12,525 nt of DNA. Source: Methanomicrobiales archaeon. Its GTDB lineage: Archaea > Halobacteriota > Methanomicrobia > Methanomicrobiales > Methanospirillaceae. How positions within the stretch are numbered: position 1 is the stretch's first letter; each line of letters begins with the position of its first letter. This document shows, piece after piece, positions 5,939 to 12,525 of this stretch. A program made the position numbers and the translations under genes. The stretch is taken from contig JAAEES010000039.1 in assembly GCA_013415575.1 (NCBI GenBank), positions 1-12,525 on the forward strand. The letters are read 5' to 3'. The notes under the pieces are model-generated. The model searched no databases. It was given only the letters and a program-made list of their open reading frames with translations, and had not been told where the DNA came from.

Positions 5939-7399
5939 TTATTCCGAAAGCCGGTAATTCGGCGCTTCATCCGTGATGAGGATGTTGTGCGGATGGCTCT
6001 CCGTCTGTCCTGCGGCGGTGATCATCACAAAGCGGGTCCTTGTATGCATCTCGGCGATGGTCCGTGATCCCGTGTATCCCATGGCAGACTTGAGCCCGCC
6101 GCATAACTGGTAGATGACATCAGAGACGCTCCCCACGTAGGGTGTGACACCCTCCACGCCTTCAGGGACGAACTTGGTACTCCCGATCCTCTGGAAATAG
6201 CGGTCGCTCGAGACCCCCCCGCTCATGACACCGAGAGACCCCATGCCCCGGTACTGCTTGTACCGCCTCCCTTTCATGGTGATGACCCGGCCAGGGGACT
6301 CATCGGTACCGGCAAACAGGCTCCCCATCATCACGCTGTCCGCACCGGCGGCAATGGCCTTGGCCACATCTCCCGAGAACCGTACCCCTCCGTCGGCGAT
6401 GACCGGAATTCCCGCGTCCTTCACCGTATCGGCAACGCTGGCAATTGCCGTGATCTGCGGGACGCCGACCCCGGCTACGATCCGGGTGGTGCAGATGGAT
6501 CCGGGACCAATCCCGATTTTGAGCCCGTCCACGGTCTCCATGAGATCTTCTGCGGCCTTTGCGGTGGCGATGTTCCCCGCGATGATATCGGCCCTGGCGC
6601 TCCCCTTGATGTTCCGGACCGCCGCAACAACGTTCATATTGTGGCCATGGGCACAATCGACTACCAGGGCATCAGCCCCTGCTTCATCGAGGAGCATGGC
6701 CCGTTCAAAATCAAAGGGACCGACGGCAGCGGCCACCCGGAGCCTCCGGTTCCGGTCACGGCTTGCATTCGGGTACTGGCGCTTCTCGAGGGTGTCCTGC
6801 ATGGTGATGATCCCCGTAAGCTTCCCCTCGTGATCCAGGACCGGGAGGCGTTCGACCTTGTTGGTGTACATGACCTCAAGGGCTTCCTCGGGTGAGATAT
6901 CCTCGGTTGCGGTGATGGGCTCCCGGGTCATGATCTTCCGTACGCTCTCGCTTCCGCGGCGGCGGGCGATTCCCCGCACGTCCCGGCGGCTGACGATTCC
7001 TACCACCTTCCCCCCTTCGAGGACCGGGACACCGCCGATCCGGTGCTCGTTCATGAGCCGCTCCACGTCAGAGACGCTGGTGTCAGGATCCACAGAAACA
7101 ACCTGGCGCTCGATCAGCTCCTCTGCCTGCTTCACCAGCCGGATCTCGGCGACTTCCTGTTCTGCCGGCATGTTCCGGTGGAGAACCCCGATACCGCCTT
7201 CCCGGGCAAGGGCGATTGCCATGGATGACTCGGTCACCGTGTCCATCGCAGAAGAAACCAGCGGGATGTTCAGGGGGATGTTTTTCGAGAACCGGCTCCT
7301 GATATCAGCCTCATTTGGTTCGATATGTGATTCGGCGGGCACGAGGAGCACATCATCGAAGGTGAGGGCGACCGGGACCTGGAGTTTCTCAAGGAACAT
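5939..7399 (-). CDS. guaB: Inosine-5'-monophosphate dehydrogenase
   Basis: Oxidises IMP to XMP with NAD+, the committed step to GMP. The protein has the usual length (486 residues). Signatures: N-terminal TFDDVLLVPAES at 13-24; two CBS repeats inserted at about 95-205 (Bateman module, adenine/guanine-nucleotide sensing); phosphate-site and catalytic loop GIGPGSICTTR at 296-306 with nucleophile C303; IMP-binding IADGGVRFSGD at 334-344; flap segment YRGMGSLGVM at 383-392; and the Arg-Tyr pair at R400/Y401 that activates water. No expected residue seems missing. The ATG lies 3 bp after the mfnB stop, so it is almost certainly co-transcribed from the mfnB promoter; AGGATGA in the mfnB end may act as a weak ribosome-binding site. 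A T-rich tract follows the stop. Confidence 0.97.
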   Translation of the reverse strand: MFLEKLQVPVALTFDDVLLVPAESHIEPNEADIRSRFSKNIPLNIPLVSSAMDTVTESSMAIALAREGGIGVLHRNMPAEQEVAEIRLVKQAEELIERQVVSVDPDTSVSDVERLMNEHRIGGVPVLEGGKVVGIVSRRDVRGIARRRGSESVRKIMTREPITATEDISPEEALEVMYTNKVERLPVLDHEGKLTGIITMQDTLEKRQYPNASRDRNRRLRVAAAVGPFDFERAMLLDEAGADALVVDCAHGHNMNVVAAVRNIKGSARADIIAGNIATAKAAEDLMETVDGLKIGIGPGSICTTRIVAGVGVPQITAIASVADTVKDAGIPVIADGGVRFSGDVAKAIAAGADSVMMGSLFAGTDESPGRVITMKGRRYKQYRGMGSLGVMSGGVSSDRYFQRIGSTKFVPEGVEGVTPYVGSVSDVIYQLCGGLKSAMGYTGSRTIAEMHTRTRFVMITAAGQTESHPHNILITDEAPNYRLSE

Positions 7400-7402
7400 A
7401 GG

Positions 7403-8089
7403 TCATCCTACCATCCTGACGAGCCGGTCCACCAGATCCTCCCTGATCGACGAATCCCGGTCCCCTCCGCATACCATGCCGCGAACCCCGATGATATCGG
7501 GGTCGATCCGCTTTAAGGCGGGAATATCTTCAAACACGAGAGAACCGGCGAGCGCGGTCATCAGCCCGGCACCGCGGTTCATGGCGGTGAACTCGCCAAG
7601 CGACTCCTCGCTCATGAATTCAAAAGTGCTCTTCCCGTCCTTGATGCCGGTATCCACCATGGCGACATCTGCACCGGCAGCAGCGGCAAGGGGAGCCATG
7701 GCAAAGGGAGAGATCGTGCCGAGCCGTTCGTAGTCCGAGTACGAGGCAATCACCACGTACTTCTCGGGGAACTCCTCCTTGACCGCCCGGACCACAGCCC
7801 TGATGAACTCTTCGGCGCGTGCTGCACCGTCAAACATCAGCCCCACCTTCACAAAATCGGCCCCTGCGTGTGCGGCTCCATATGCGGCAAGCGACGCTCC
7901 TCCGGGCCTGAAATCAAAGTCCCCGATTGCAGCGCTGACCGGTTTGCCGGAAAGCTCCGTAATGGCACGTATGACCCAGGGAAAATTGGCGCCGAGAGAA
8001 CCCTCGGCCGGTCGCTTCACATCGATAATATCGGCAGCAAGTGATCGCTTCGCCTCGTCAATATCCCGCGGGCTGACCAGCAATCGCAT
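7403..8089 (-). CDS. mfnB: (5-formylfuran-3-yl)methyl phosphate synthase (methanofuran biosynthesis)
   Basis: Condenses two molecules of glyceraldehyde-3-phosphate to 4-(hydroxymethyl)-2-furancarboxaldehyde phosphate, the first furan precursor of methanofuran, the CO2-accepting cofactor of methanogenesis. It is a class I aldolase-like TIM barrel of 228 residues, full length for the family. Diagnostic segments are IIDVKRPAEGSLGANFPWVI at 21-40 with the conserved lysine K25, GDFDFRPGG at 56-64, DFVKVGL at 78-84, and DTGIKDGKSTFEF at 146-158, where K153 lines up with the Schiff-base lysine reported for the Methanocaldococcus enzyme (position matched by eye). It leads a two-gene operon with guaB. 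There is no Shine-Dalgarno; an AT-rich element about 25-30 bases upstream suggests a leaderless start at the ATG. Confidence 0.95.
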   Translation of the reverse strand: MRLLVSPRDIDEAKRSLAADIIDVKRPAEGSLGANFPWVIRAITELSGKPVSAAIGDFDFRPGGASLAAYGAAHAGADFVKVGLMFDGAARAEEFIRAVVRAVKEEFPEKYVVIASYSDYERLGTISPFAMAPLAAAAGADVAMVDTGIKDGKSTFEFMSEESLGEFTAMNRGAGLMTALAGSLVFEDIPALKRIDPDIIGVRGMVCGGDRDSSIREDLVDRLVRMVG

Positions 8090-8131
8090 AGGATTTAATG
8101 ATCGTTCAGGCTAATAGTGATTACGCTGATC
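8090..8131. promoter_or_regulatory. 42-bp divergent promoter between mfnB and the HisA-like gene
   Basis: Two start codons face away from each other across 42 bases. GGATTTAATG at 8092-8101 sits about 30 bases before the plus-strand ATG at 8132; on the other strand CTATTAG (8110-8116) lies about 25 bases before the mfnB ATG. Neither gene has a clear ribosome-binding site. The reading is two overlapping promoters that yield leaderless messages (inference). Confidence 0.4.
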
Positions 8132-8803
8132 ATGGATTTGGTTCTTGCAATTGACCTGAAAGGAGGGCTCGTTGTCCACGGAAAGCGGGGAGAACGCGGT
8201 GCCTACCGCCCCCTGACCTGGGGTCTCTCTCCCACTGCAGAGCCTGTCCCCTTTCTCGAACACATCCGCCCGGCGCTGCTCTATATTGCCGACCTGGACC
8301 GGATCATGGGTGTGGGGTACCATGATCGGGAGATCCGGGACTGTGCCCGGATGGTGCAGCGATGCTATGTCGATCGCGGATGCAGAGCTCCTGAGGACCA
8401 GTTGTCCGGTGAGAACATCGTGAATATTATCGGGACCGAGACCGCAGGCAGCGATCTTTCCCGGTATACATCAGGAATCCTCTCTCTTGACATCAGGGAC
8501 GGCCGGGTCATCCCCGGCGACCAGGATCCCATCGTTATCCTCAGAGAAGCTGCGGAGCTCCCATTCGAGGGTTGCCTGGTCCTTGACCTGGGGGCGGTCG
8601 GGACGGAGGGGGGCCTCTCCGCGGAGCGGCTCGCCGGTTATCGGGCCGCCTATCAGGGATACCTCCTCTTCGGGGGAGGTGTTGCAGGTGAGCACGATCT
8701 CGATCTCCTGGCATCGGAAGGATTCGACGGAGCGATCGTTGCCACCGCGGTGCACCGGGGACTCATCTCCCTCGATGCGGTCCGGAGGGGATCATGGTCC
8801 TGA
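8132..8803 (+). CDS. HisA/HisF-related TIM-barrel protein of unknown function
   Basis: A 223-residue paralogue of the histidine-pathway isomerase HisA, typical of a methanogen-associated subfamily (annotated as hisA/hisF family protein). It keeps LAIDLKGG at 5-12 and ILSLDIRDG at 116-124, so both catalytic aspartates are present (D8, D120), as well as YIADLDRIMG at 51-60 and phosphate-loop-like GGGVAGEHDL at 181-190. It differs from true HisA where GGGIR becomes DRGCR (81-85), and in the last phosphate loop, GAIVATAVHRG instead of the usual GxIVGxA. It is therefore probably an aldose-ketose (Amadori-type) isomerase or related enzyme on another sugar phosphate; the substrate is unknown. I chose the ATG at 8132; a GTG at 8117 would add five residues that do not fit the barrel's first strand. 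It overlaps tmk by 10 bases and faces mfnB. Confidence 0.82.
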   Translation: MDLVLAIDLKGGLVVHGKRGERGAYRPLTWGLSPTAEPVPFLEHIRPALLYIADLDRIMGVGYHDREIRDCARMVQRCYVDRGCRAPEDQLSGENIVNIIGTETAGSDLSRYTSGILSLDIRDGRVIPGDQDPIVILREAAELPFEGCLVLDLGAVGTEGGLSAERLAGYRAAYQGYLLFGGGVAGEHDLDLLASEGFDGAIVATAVHRGLISLDAVRRGSWS

Positions 8804-9414
8804 TCACCATCGAGGGTATTGACGGGAGCGGCAAGAGCTCCCTGGTCTCCTCGCTCGCCCGCCTGCTGGAGGATGAATGCCCGGTGATCACCAGGGAGCC
8901 GGGTTCGACCTGGCTGGGCGAAACGGTCCGGCGGGCCATTGCTGATGGGGCCGATCCAATTACCGAGGCGCTGTTGTTTGTCGCCGACCATGCTGCTCAC
9001 ATTGCCACGGTGATCCAGCCGGCGCTTTCGGCAGGGAAGCTGGTCATCTCCGACCGGTACTCGGACAGCCGCTATGCCTACCAGCAGGTGACGCTCGAGG
9101 GAATCATCGAAGGACCCCTGGCCTGGCTCCGGGCCGTCCATGACGGCTGGACTATTCCGCCGGACCTCACCTTCCTGATCGTGCTCCCGGTCGAAGAAGC
9201 GCTCTCCCGCATGGGGGACGGCAGGACGCTTGAGCATTTCGAGGAAGCGGGCGTGCTATCCCGGGTGCAGGAGAACTACCTCTCGCTGGCAGCGGAAGAG
9301 CCGTCGCGCTTTGTCCTGGTCGACGGTCTGAAAAAGGAGGAGGAGATCGCGGACTTCGTTGCCGGAAGCATCAGGGACTTTTCCGGACTGTCACGATCAC
9401 GTCGTCGACCGTGA
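8794..9414 (+). CDS. tmk: Thymidylate kinase (dTMP kinase)
   Basis: Phosphorylates dTMP to dTDP using ATP, the last dedicated step toward dTTP. The protein is 206 residues, normal for the family. The P-loop EGIDGSGKSS spans residues 7-16, the dTMP-binding TREPGST lies at 33-39, and DRYSDSRYAYQQ contains the conserved Asp-Arg-Tyr. The lid region (RMGDGRTLEHFEE) is short. The ATG lies inside the end of the HisA-like gene (10-base overlap, different frame) with a strong GGAGGGG 4 nt upstream, so translation is coupled. Its end overlaps the end of the opposing ValRS gene by 44 bp, and the basic tail SRSRRRP is encoded entirely in that overlap. No terminator is visible after it. Confidence 0.95.
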   Translation: MVLITIEGIDGSGKSSLVSSLARLLEDECPVITREPGSTWLGETVRRAIADGADPITEALLFVADHAAHIATVIQPALSAGKLVISDRYSDSRYAYQQVTLEGIIEGPLAWLRAVHDGWTIPPDLTFLIVLPVEEALSRMGDGRTLEHFEEAGVLSRVQENYLSLAAEEPSRFVLVDGLKKEEEIADFVAGSIRDFSGLSRSRRRP

Positions 9415-11965
9415 TCACGTCCACCCGTTCTCCCCCGACCAGGTAATTGAACTGGAGCGAGAACGCACCTTCAGGGACTGCCATCTCTCTACCGCCGACC
9501 GTAACGGTATCCGGCGGGGTAGTGAGCTGTCCGGGGGGGAGCGTCCGCACCGCATCCATGAATGCTTTTGCATCCTTCCGGAGTGCCGGTCCGATCACGG
9601 CCATGTTGAACTGGACCTCGCCCGGCTTCTTCTCGAGCATCGAACGGTCGCTCTGCCACTCTACCGGACCGTTCAGCGCCCGTGCCATATCACCGGCGTC
9701 ATCGGTTATCCGGGTGGTGAAGATGGTGATCCGGCCAAGAGGGGCATTCAGGGCCAGCCCCTGCTCGTGCTTGTAGTTGCGGACCGCCGCCACCAGGCTG
9801 CTCAGGAGATCACCGGTCTCACGGGCCTCCTGATCGACAGGACCGGGAGTGGGCCACGCCTTCCTGTGCACGCTGCCCTGCCCGAGATAGAGCGAGACCT
9901 CCTCTGAAAAGTGGGGGGCGAAGGCGGCCATGAGCCGGCAGAGCGTGTCCAGGGTCTCCCAGAGCACCCGGCAGGCGCTGTCCCGGCCGGGATCATCCGA
10001 GTAGAGCCGTCCTTTCACGAGTTCGATGTAGTTGTCGGCAAGGATGTTCCACGAAAACTCCCGGATGGCCTTCAGGGCCCGGTCAAACTGGTAGAGCTCC
10101 ATGGCCTCCGTGACCTCGGTAGTGGTCTCCGAGAGCCGGGAAAGGAGCCACCGGTCGGCGAGTGGTCCCGCGGCTGCTTCCTGGTCAAATGATCGCTTCC
10201 CGAGCTGTATCAGGACGAACCGGGCGATGTTCCAGAGCTTGGTCTGGAACCTTGATGCGGCGATCACATCGTTCCAGTTGAACATGATGTCCGACCCGGT
10301 CGTGGCACCGGCCGCCGCCCACTGGCGGAAGGCGTCCGACCCGTACTGCCCGATGATCTCTTCAGGGGAGATGATATTGCCCCGGCTCTTGCTCATCTTG
10401 AATCCGTCCTCACCGAGCACCATGCCGTTGACCAGAATCTCGTCCCAGGGCCGGTTGCCGGTCAGGGCCATGGAACGAAGGATGGTGTAGAAGGCCCAGG
10501 TCCGGATGATATCATGCCCCTGGGGACGGAGCTGGGCCGGGAAGATGTCCGGGACCGCCGTCCCGTCCCAGCCGGTAACGTTCAGGACCGAGATGGAAGA
10601 GTCCATCCAGGTGTCAAGCACGTCCTCTTCCCCGATGCATTCCGATGACCCGCAGGCACTGCAGGGATGTGGCGGCCGGGTGGCGGTCGGGTCGACCGGA
10701 AGGTCTGCCTGGTCCGGGAGGACCATTTCCCCGCACTTCGAACAGAACCAGACCGGAATGGGTGTGGCGAAGATCCGCTGGCGGGAAATGCACCAGTCCC
10801 ACTCCATCTGGCTGATCCAGTTCTCCATCCTGAGGAACATGTGCTGGGGGGTCCACCGGACCTGCTGTGCAGCTGCCATGATCTCGTCGGGAATGATCTT
10901 CACGAACCACTGGCGCTCGCTCATGATCTCGATAGGGGTCTTGCACCGCCAGCAGGTCCCCACCCGCTGCTCGAGCGGTTCCTGCCGGAGCAGGATGCCC
11001 TGCTCCTTCATATCGGCCAGGATGGCCTCCCGGCATTCTCCCGATTTCATTCCCTGGTATGGTCCGGCAACCCCCGTCATCCTGCCCTGGCGGTCGATGG
11101 CTTTCCGGAGGTCAAGGTTGTGTTGTTTCCACCAGTGGACGTCCTGCTTGTCCCCGAAGGTGCAGATCATCACCGCTCCTGAGCCGAACGACGGGTCGAC
11201 AACCTCATCAATGATGACCGGGACTTCGTGGCCGAAGATCGGTACTACCAGCCGCCGGGACCGGAGACCGGTGTACCGGTCATCGTCCGGGTGAACAGCG
11301 ACCGCCACGCAGGCAGCGAGAAGCTCGGGCCGGGTGGTGGCGATCTCGACCCCGTCAAAATCAAAGTAGTTGAGCCGTGTCTCCCTCGGCTCGTAGGCAA
11401 CTTCGGCAAAGGCGATCGCCGTCTCGCACCGGGTGCAGAAGTTGACCGGGTGTTCGCTCTGGTAGATATAACCATCCTTCAGCATCCGGAGAAAGGAGAG
11501 CTGGGTCTTTTTGTAGTATTCCGGGAGCATCGTGATGTATTCGTTGCTCCAGTCCACCGAGAATCCGAGCCGGCGGAGGGTGAGGCGCATCTTCTCGATA
11601 TTCTTCAGGGTGAGCTCCCGGCACATCATCCTGAATTCCTCGCGGGGCACATCGTTCTTGGTGATGCCGTGTATCTCCTCTACCTTCACCTCGGTGGGCA
11701 GGCCATGGCAGTCCCAGCCCTGGGGGAACATGACATTGTAGCCCTGCATACGCTTGTAGCGGGCGATAAAATCGATATAGCACCAGTTGAAGGCATTGCC
11801 GATATGGAAGTTGCCGGTTGGATAGGGGGGAGGGGTATCGATCACGAACGGCGGACGGTCTGACGCCCGGTCAAAATAGTAGTCCTCATCGCGCCAGATG
11901 CCCTGCCAGCGTTGCTCCACTTCACAAAAATCGTAGGTCTTCGGGAGGTCCTGTGGGAGAGACAT
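9371..11965 (-). CDS. valS: Valyl-tRNA synthetase
   Basis: Charges tRNA-Val with valine; class I synthetase, 864 residues. The N-terminal Rossmann signature is HIGN at 54-57 within PPPYPTGNFHIGNAFNW, followed by FPQGWDCHGLPTE at 80-92. Zinc-knuckle-like CxxC pairs occur at 177-180, 338-341, 408-411 and 435-438. The inserted CP1 editing domain, which removes mis-charged threonine, contains EIATTRPE at 207-214. The KMSKS loop is exact at 523-527, and an anticodon-binding helical domain fills about 600-760, ending in a C-terminal region that aligns with the family by its charged helices. A TATA box (CTATATTTC on the minus strand) is centred 28 bases upstream of the ATG with no Shine-Dalgarno, suggesting a leaderless or nearly leaderless message. 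The last 44 bases overlap tmk tail to tail. Confidence 0.96.
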   Translation of the reverse strand: MSLPQDLPKTYDFCEVEQRWQGIWRDEDYYFDRASDRPPFVIDTPPPYPTGNFHIGNAFNWCYIDFIARYKRMQGYNVMFPQGWDCHGLPTEVKVEEIHGITKNDVPREEFRMMCRELTLKNIEKMRLTLRRLGFSVDWSNEYITMLPEYYKKTQLSFLRMLKDGYIYQSEHPVNFCTRCETAIAFAEVAYEPRETRLNYFDFDGVEIATTRPELLAACVAVAVHPDDDRYTGLRSRRLVVPIFGHEVPVIIDEVVDPSFGSGAVMICTFGDKQDVHWWKQHNLDLRKAIDRQGRMTGVAGPYQGMKSGECREAILADMKEQGILLRQEPLEQRVGTCWRCKTPIEIMSERQWFVKIIPDEIMAAAQQVRWTPQHMFLRMENWISQMEWDWCISRQRIFATPIPVWFCSKCGEMVLPDQADLPVDPTATRPPHPCSACGSSECIGEEDVLDTWMDSSISVLNVTGWDGTAVPDIFPAQLRPQGHDIIRTWAFYTILRSMALTGNRPWDEILVNGMVLGEDGFKMSKSRGNIISPEEIIGQYGSDAFRQWAAAGATTGSDIMFNWNDVIAASRFQTKLWNIARFVLIQLGKRSFDQEAAAGPLADRWLLSRLSETTTEVTEAMELYQFDRALKAIREFSWNILADNYIELVKGRLYSDDPGRDSACRVLWETLDTLCRLMAAFAPHFSEEVSLYLGQGSVHRKAWPTPGPVDQEARETGDLLSSLVAAVRNYKHEQGLALNAPLGRITIFTTRITDDAGDMARALNGPVEWQSDRSMLEKKPGEVQFNMAVIGPALRKDAKAFMDAVRTLPPGQLTTPPDTVTVGGREMAVPEGAFSLQFNYLVGGERVDVITVDDVIVTVRKSP
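9395..9416. repeat. Perfect 7-bp inverted repeat across the tmk stop codon
   Basis: GATCACG at 9395-9401 and CGTGATC at 9410-9416 enclose 8 bases containing GTCGAC. The hairpin would form in both the tmk and valS transcripts, within their coding overlap. No T tract follows on either strand, so it is not a standard terminator. Confidence 0.4.
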
Positions 11966-11988
11966 TTTTCACATATTTGTACTGGTAT

Positions 11989-11997
11989 GAAATATAG
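11989..11997 (-). promoter_or_regulatory. TATA box of valS, possibly shared with the divergent membrane-protein gene
   Basis: On the minus strand this is CTATATTTC, close to the archaeal consensus and centred 28 bases before the valS ATG. On the plus strand the same bases read GAAATATAG and could also direct rightward transcription, which would give the membrane-protein gene a leader of about 105 nt. The second role is speculative. Confidence 0.55.
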
Positions 11998-12126
11998 TGT
12001 TCGAACAACGGAGGGCGGATACTGCCCGGATTACCGCGGCCTCCGGCCGGATACCCCGGGAATGGACTAAGGCTACTGGATTTCCACAACAAACCTCTTC
12101 TGCCCTCCCAACAAACCATTCAGGAA
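11998..12126. other. Intergenic region between valS and the membrane-protein gene
   Basis: No gene with a plausible start is seen. The stretch is GC-rich and holds two related segments, CGGATACTGCCCGGA at 12016-12030 and CGGATACCCCGGGA at 12048-12061. GGGC at 12013-12016 can pair with GCCC at 12024-12027, and CCGG-rich runs around 12040-12060 can also fold. If the rightward gene is transcribed from the box near 11993, this would be a structured leader. Confidence 0.3.
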
Positions 12127-12525
12127 ATGTCCAACCAGTTCGGGGACAGGCTCGCGGCCATACTTGCCCTCTCTTTTGTACTGATCGCCCCTGCCATCCA
12201 GCCCCCCTGGGTCCTCTCCATCATGATCCTCCTCTTCTCATCGATCCTATTCCTCATCAGAAAGACGAGGTACCTCGCCCTGGCCCTCATCCCCATCGCC
12301 ATCCTCTACGGCCTCTCACTCCTCCCTCTGCTGGTCTTCTCCTGTACTTTCACCATCATGGTCATGGGTGAACTGGCCTTCAAGTGGAGGGCCGGCCGGC
12401 TCCAGTCATACCTCGCCTACATTATCGCCGGTTTTACCGGCTGCCTGCTGGTGATGGTCTACCTGCAGGAGTACGTCCCGCTGGTGCCCCTCTTCGGGGT
12501 AGTGGTGGCCGTGCTCCTGAAGGCC
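12127..12525 (+). CDS. Uncharacterised multi-pass membrane protein, N-terminal part, cut by the window edge
   Basis: The frame is open from 11998 to the edge; the ATG at 12127 is its first ordinary start codon, with a weak AGGA just before it. The visible 133 residues are strongly hydrophobic and suggest about six transmembrane segments, near residues 9-24, 28-44, 48-63, 65-82, 95-113 and 118-132, with basic loops RKTR (45-48) and FKWRAGR (85-91). I cannot name a family with confidence. The dense helices and short basic loops bring to mind archaeal polyprenol kinase or CTP-transferase-like membrane enzymes, but no diagnostic motif is visible before the edge. C-rich pyrimidine codon use (CTC, ATC) resembles the neighbours, so this is probably a resident gene. 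Confidence 0.7.
   Translation, partial: MSNQFGDRLAAILALSFVLIAPAIQPPWVLSIMILLFSSILFLIRKTRYLALALIPIAILYGLSLLPLLVFSCTFTIMVMGELAFKWRAGRLQSYLAYIIAGFTGCLLVMVYLQEYVPLVPLFGVVVAVLLKA

Noticed and set aside
11795..11806. HIGN instead of HIGH in the ValRS active-site signature
   Set aside because: To my knowledge archaeal-type valyl-tRNA synthetases commonly have this form, and all other signatures are intact, so it is not an anomaly.
11922..12119. Minus-strand 65-codon frame overlapping the start of valS
   Set aside because: It runs through the valS TATA box and its translation has no recognisable feature; it is most likely chance.

Overview
This window looks like part of the chromosome of a hydrogenotrophic methanogen, most likely order Methanomicrobiales. 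The evidence is MfnB, the first enzyme of methanofuran biosynthesis; archaeal-type genes (class I CCA-adding enzyme, archaeal-type valyl-tRNA synthetase, tandem winged-helix regulator); AT-rich TATA-like boxes just upstream of starts; and GC-rich coding DNA with Shine-Dalgarno starts only inside operons. The genus assignment is not secure. I see no tRNA, rRNA, CRISPR array, transposon or phage gene.

Layout. (1) 1-773, minus strand: RNA 2',3'-cyclic phosphodiesterase/ligase thpR, coupled by an ATGA overlap to the start of a CCA-adding tRNA nucleotidyltransferase that runs off the left edge. (2) 774-946: divergent promoter region with an 8-bp inverted repeat around a TATA-like box. (3) 947-3399, plus strand: a glutaredoxin-like NrdH redoxin fused by a TGATG stop/start overlap to an anaerobic (class III) ribonucleotide reductase NrdD. 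(4) 3421-5841, minus strand: a 14-TM-type drug exporter, a regulator with two winged-helix domains, and an Hsp20-like protein that overlaps the regulator. (5) 5939-8089, minus strand: mfnB and guaB (IMP dehydrogenase), 3 bp apart. (6) 8132-9414, plus strand: a HisA/HisF-like TIM-barrel protein of unknown role, overlapping thymidylate kinase. (7) 9371-11965, minus strand: valyl-tRNA synthetase, whose end overlaps the end of tmk by 44 bp. (8) 12127 to the right edge, plus strand: the N-terminal part of an uncharacterised membrane protein.

How the genes relate. Most are housekeeping: nucleotide supply (NrdD for dNTPs, Tmk for dTTP, GuaB for GMP), tRNA maturation and charging (CCA enzyme, ValRS) and C1-cofactor synthesis (MfnB). 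The exporter, regulator and Hsp20-like protein look like a small stress or efflux unit.

The two most interesting points are these. First, NrdD stops where the family normally continues into a four-cysteine zinc site and the glycyl-radical motif; neither is present in any frame before the downstream hairpin, so the enzyme as encoded lacks its radical residue. Second, a HisA-like protein that keeps both catalytic aspartates is divergently paired with mfnB, which suggests an unassigned step in cofactor or nucleotide metabolism. Both are hypotheses drawn from sequence alone.
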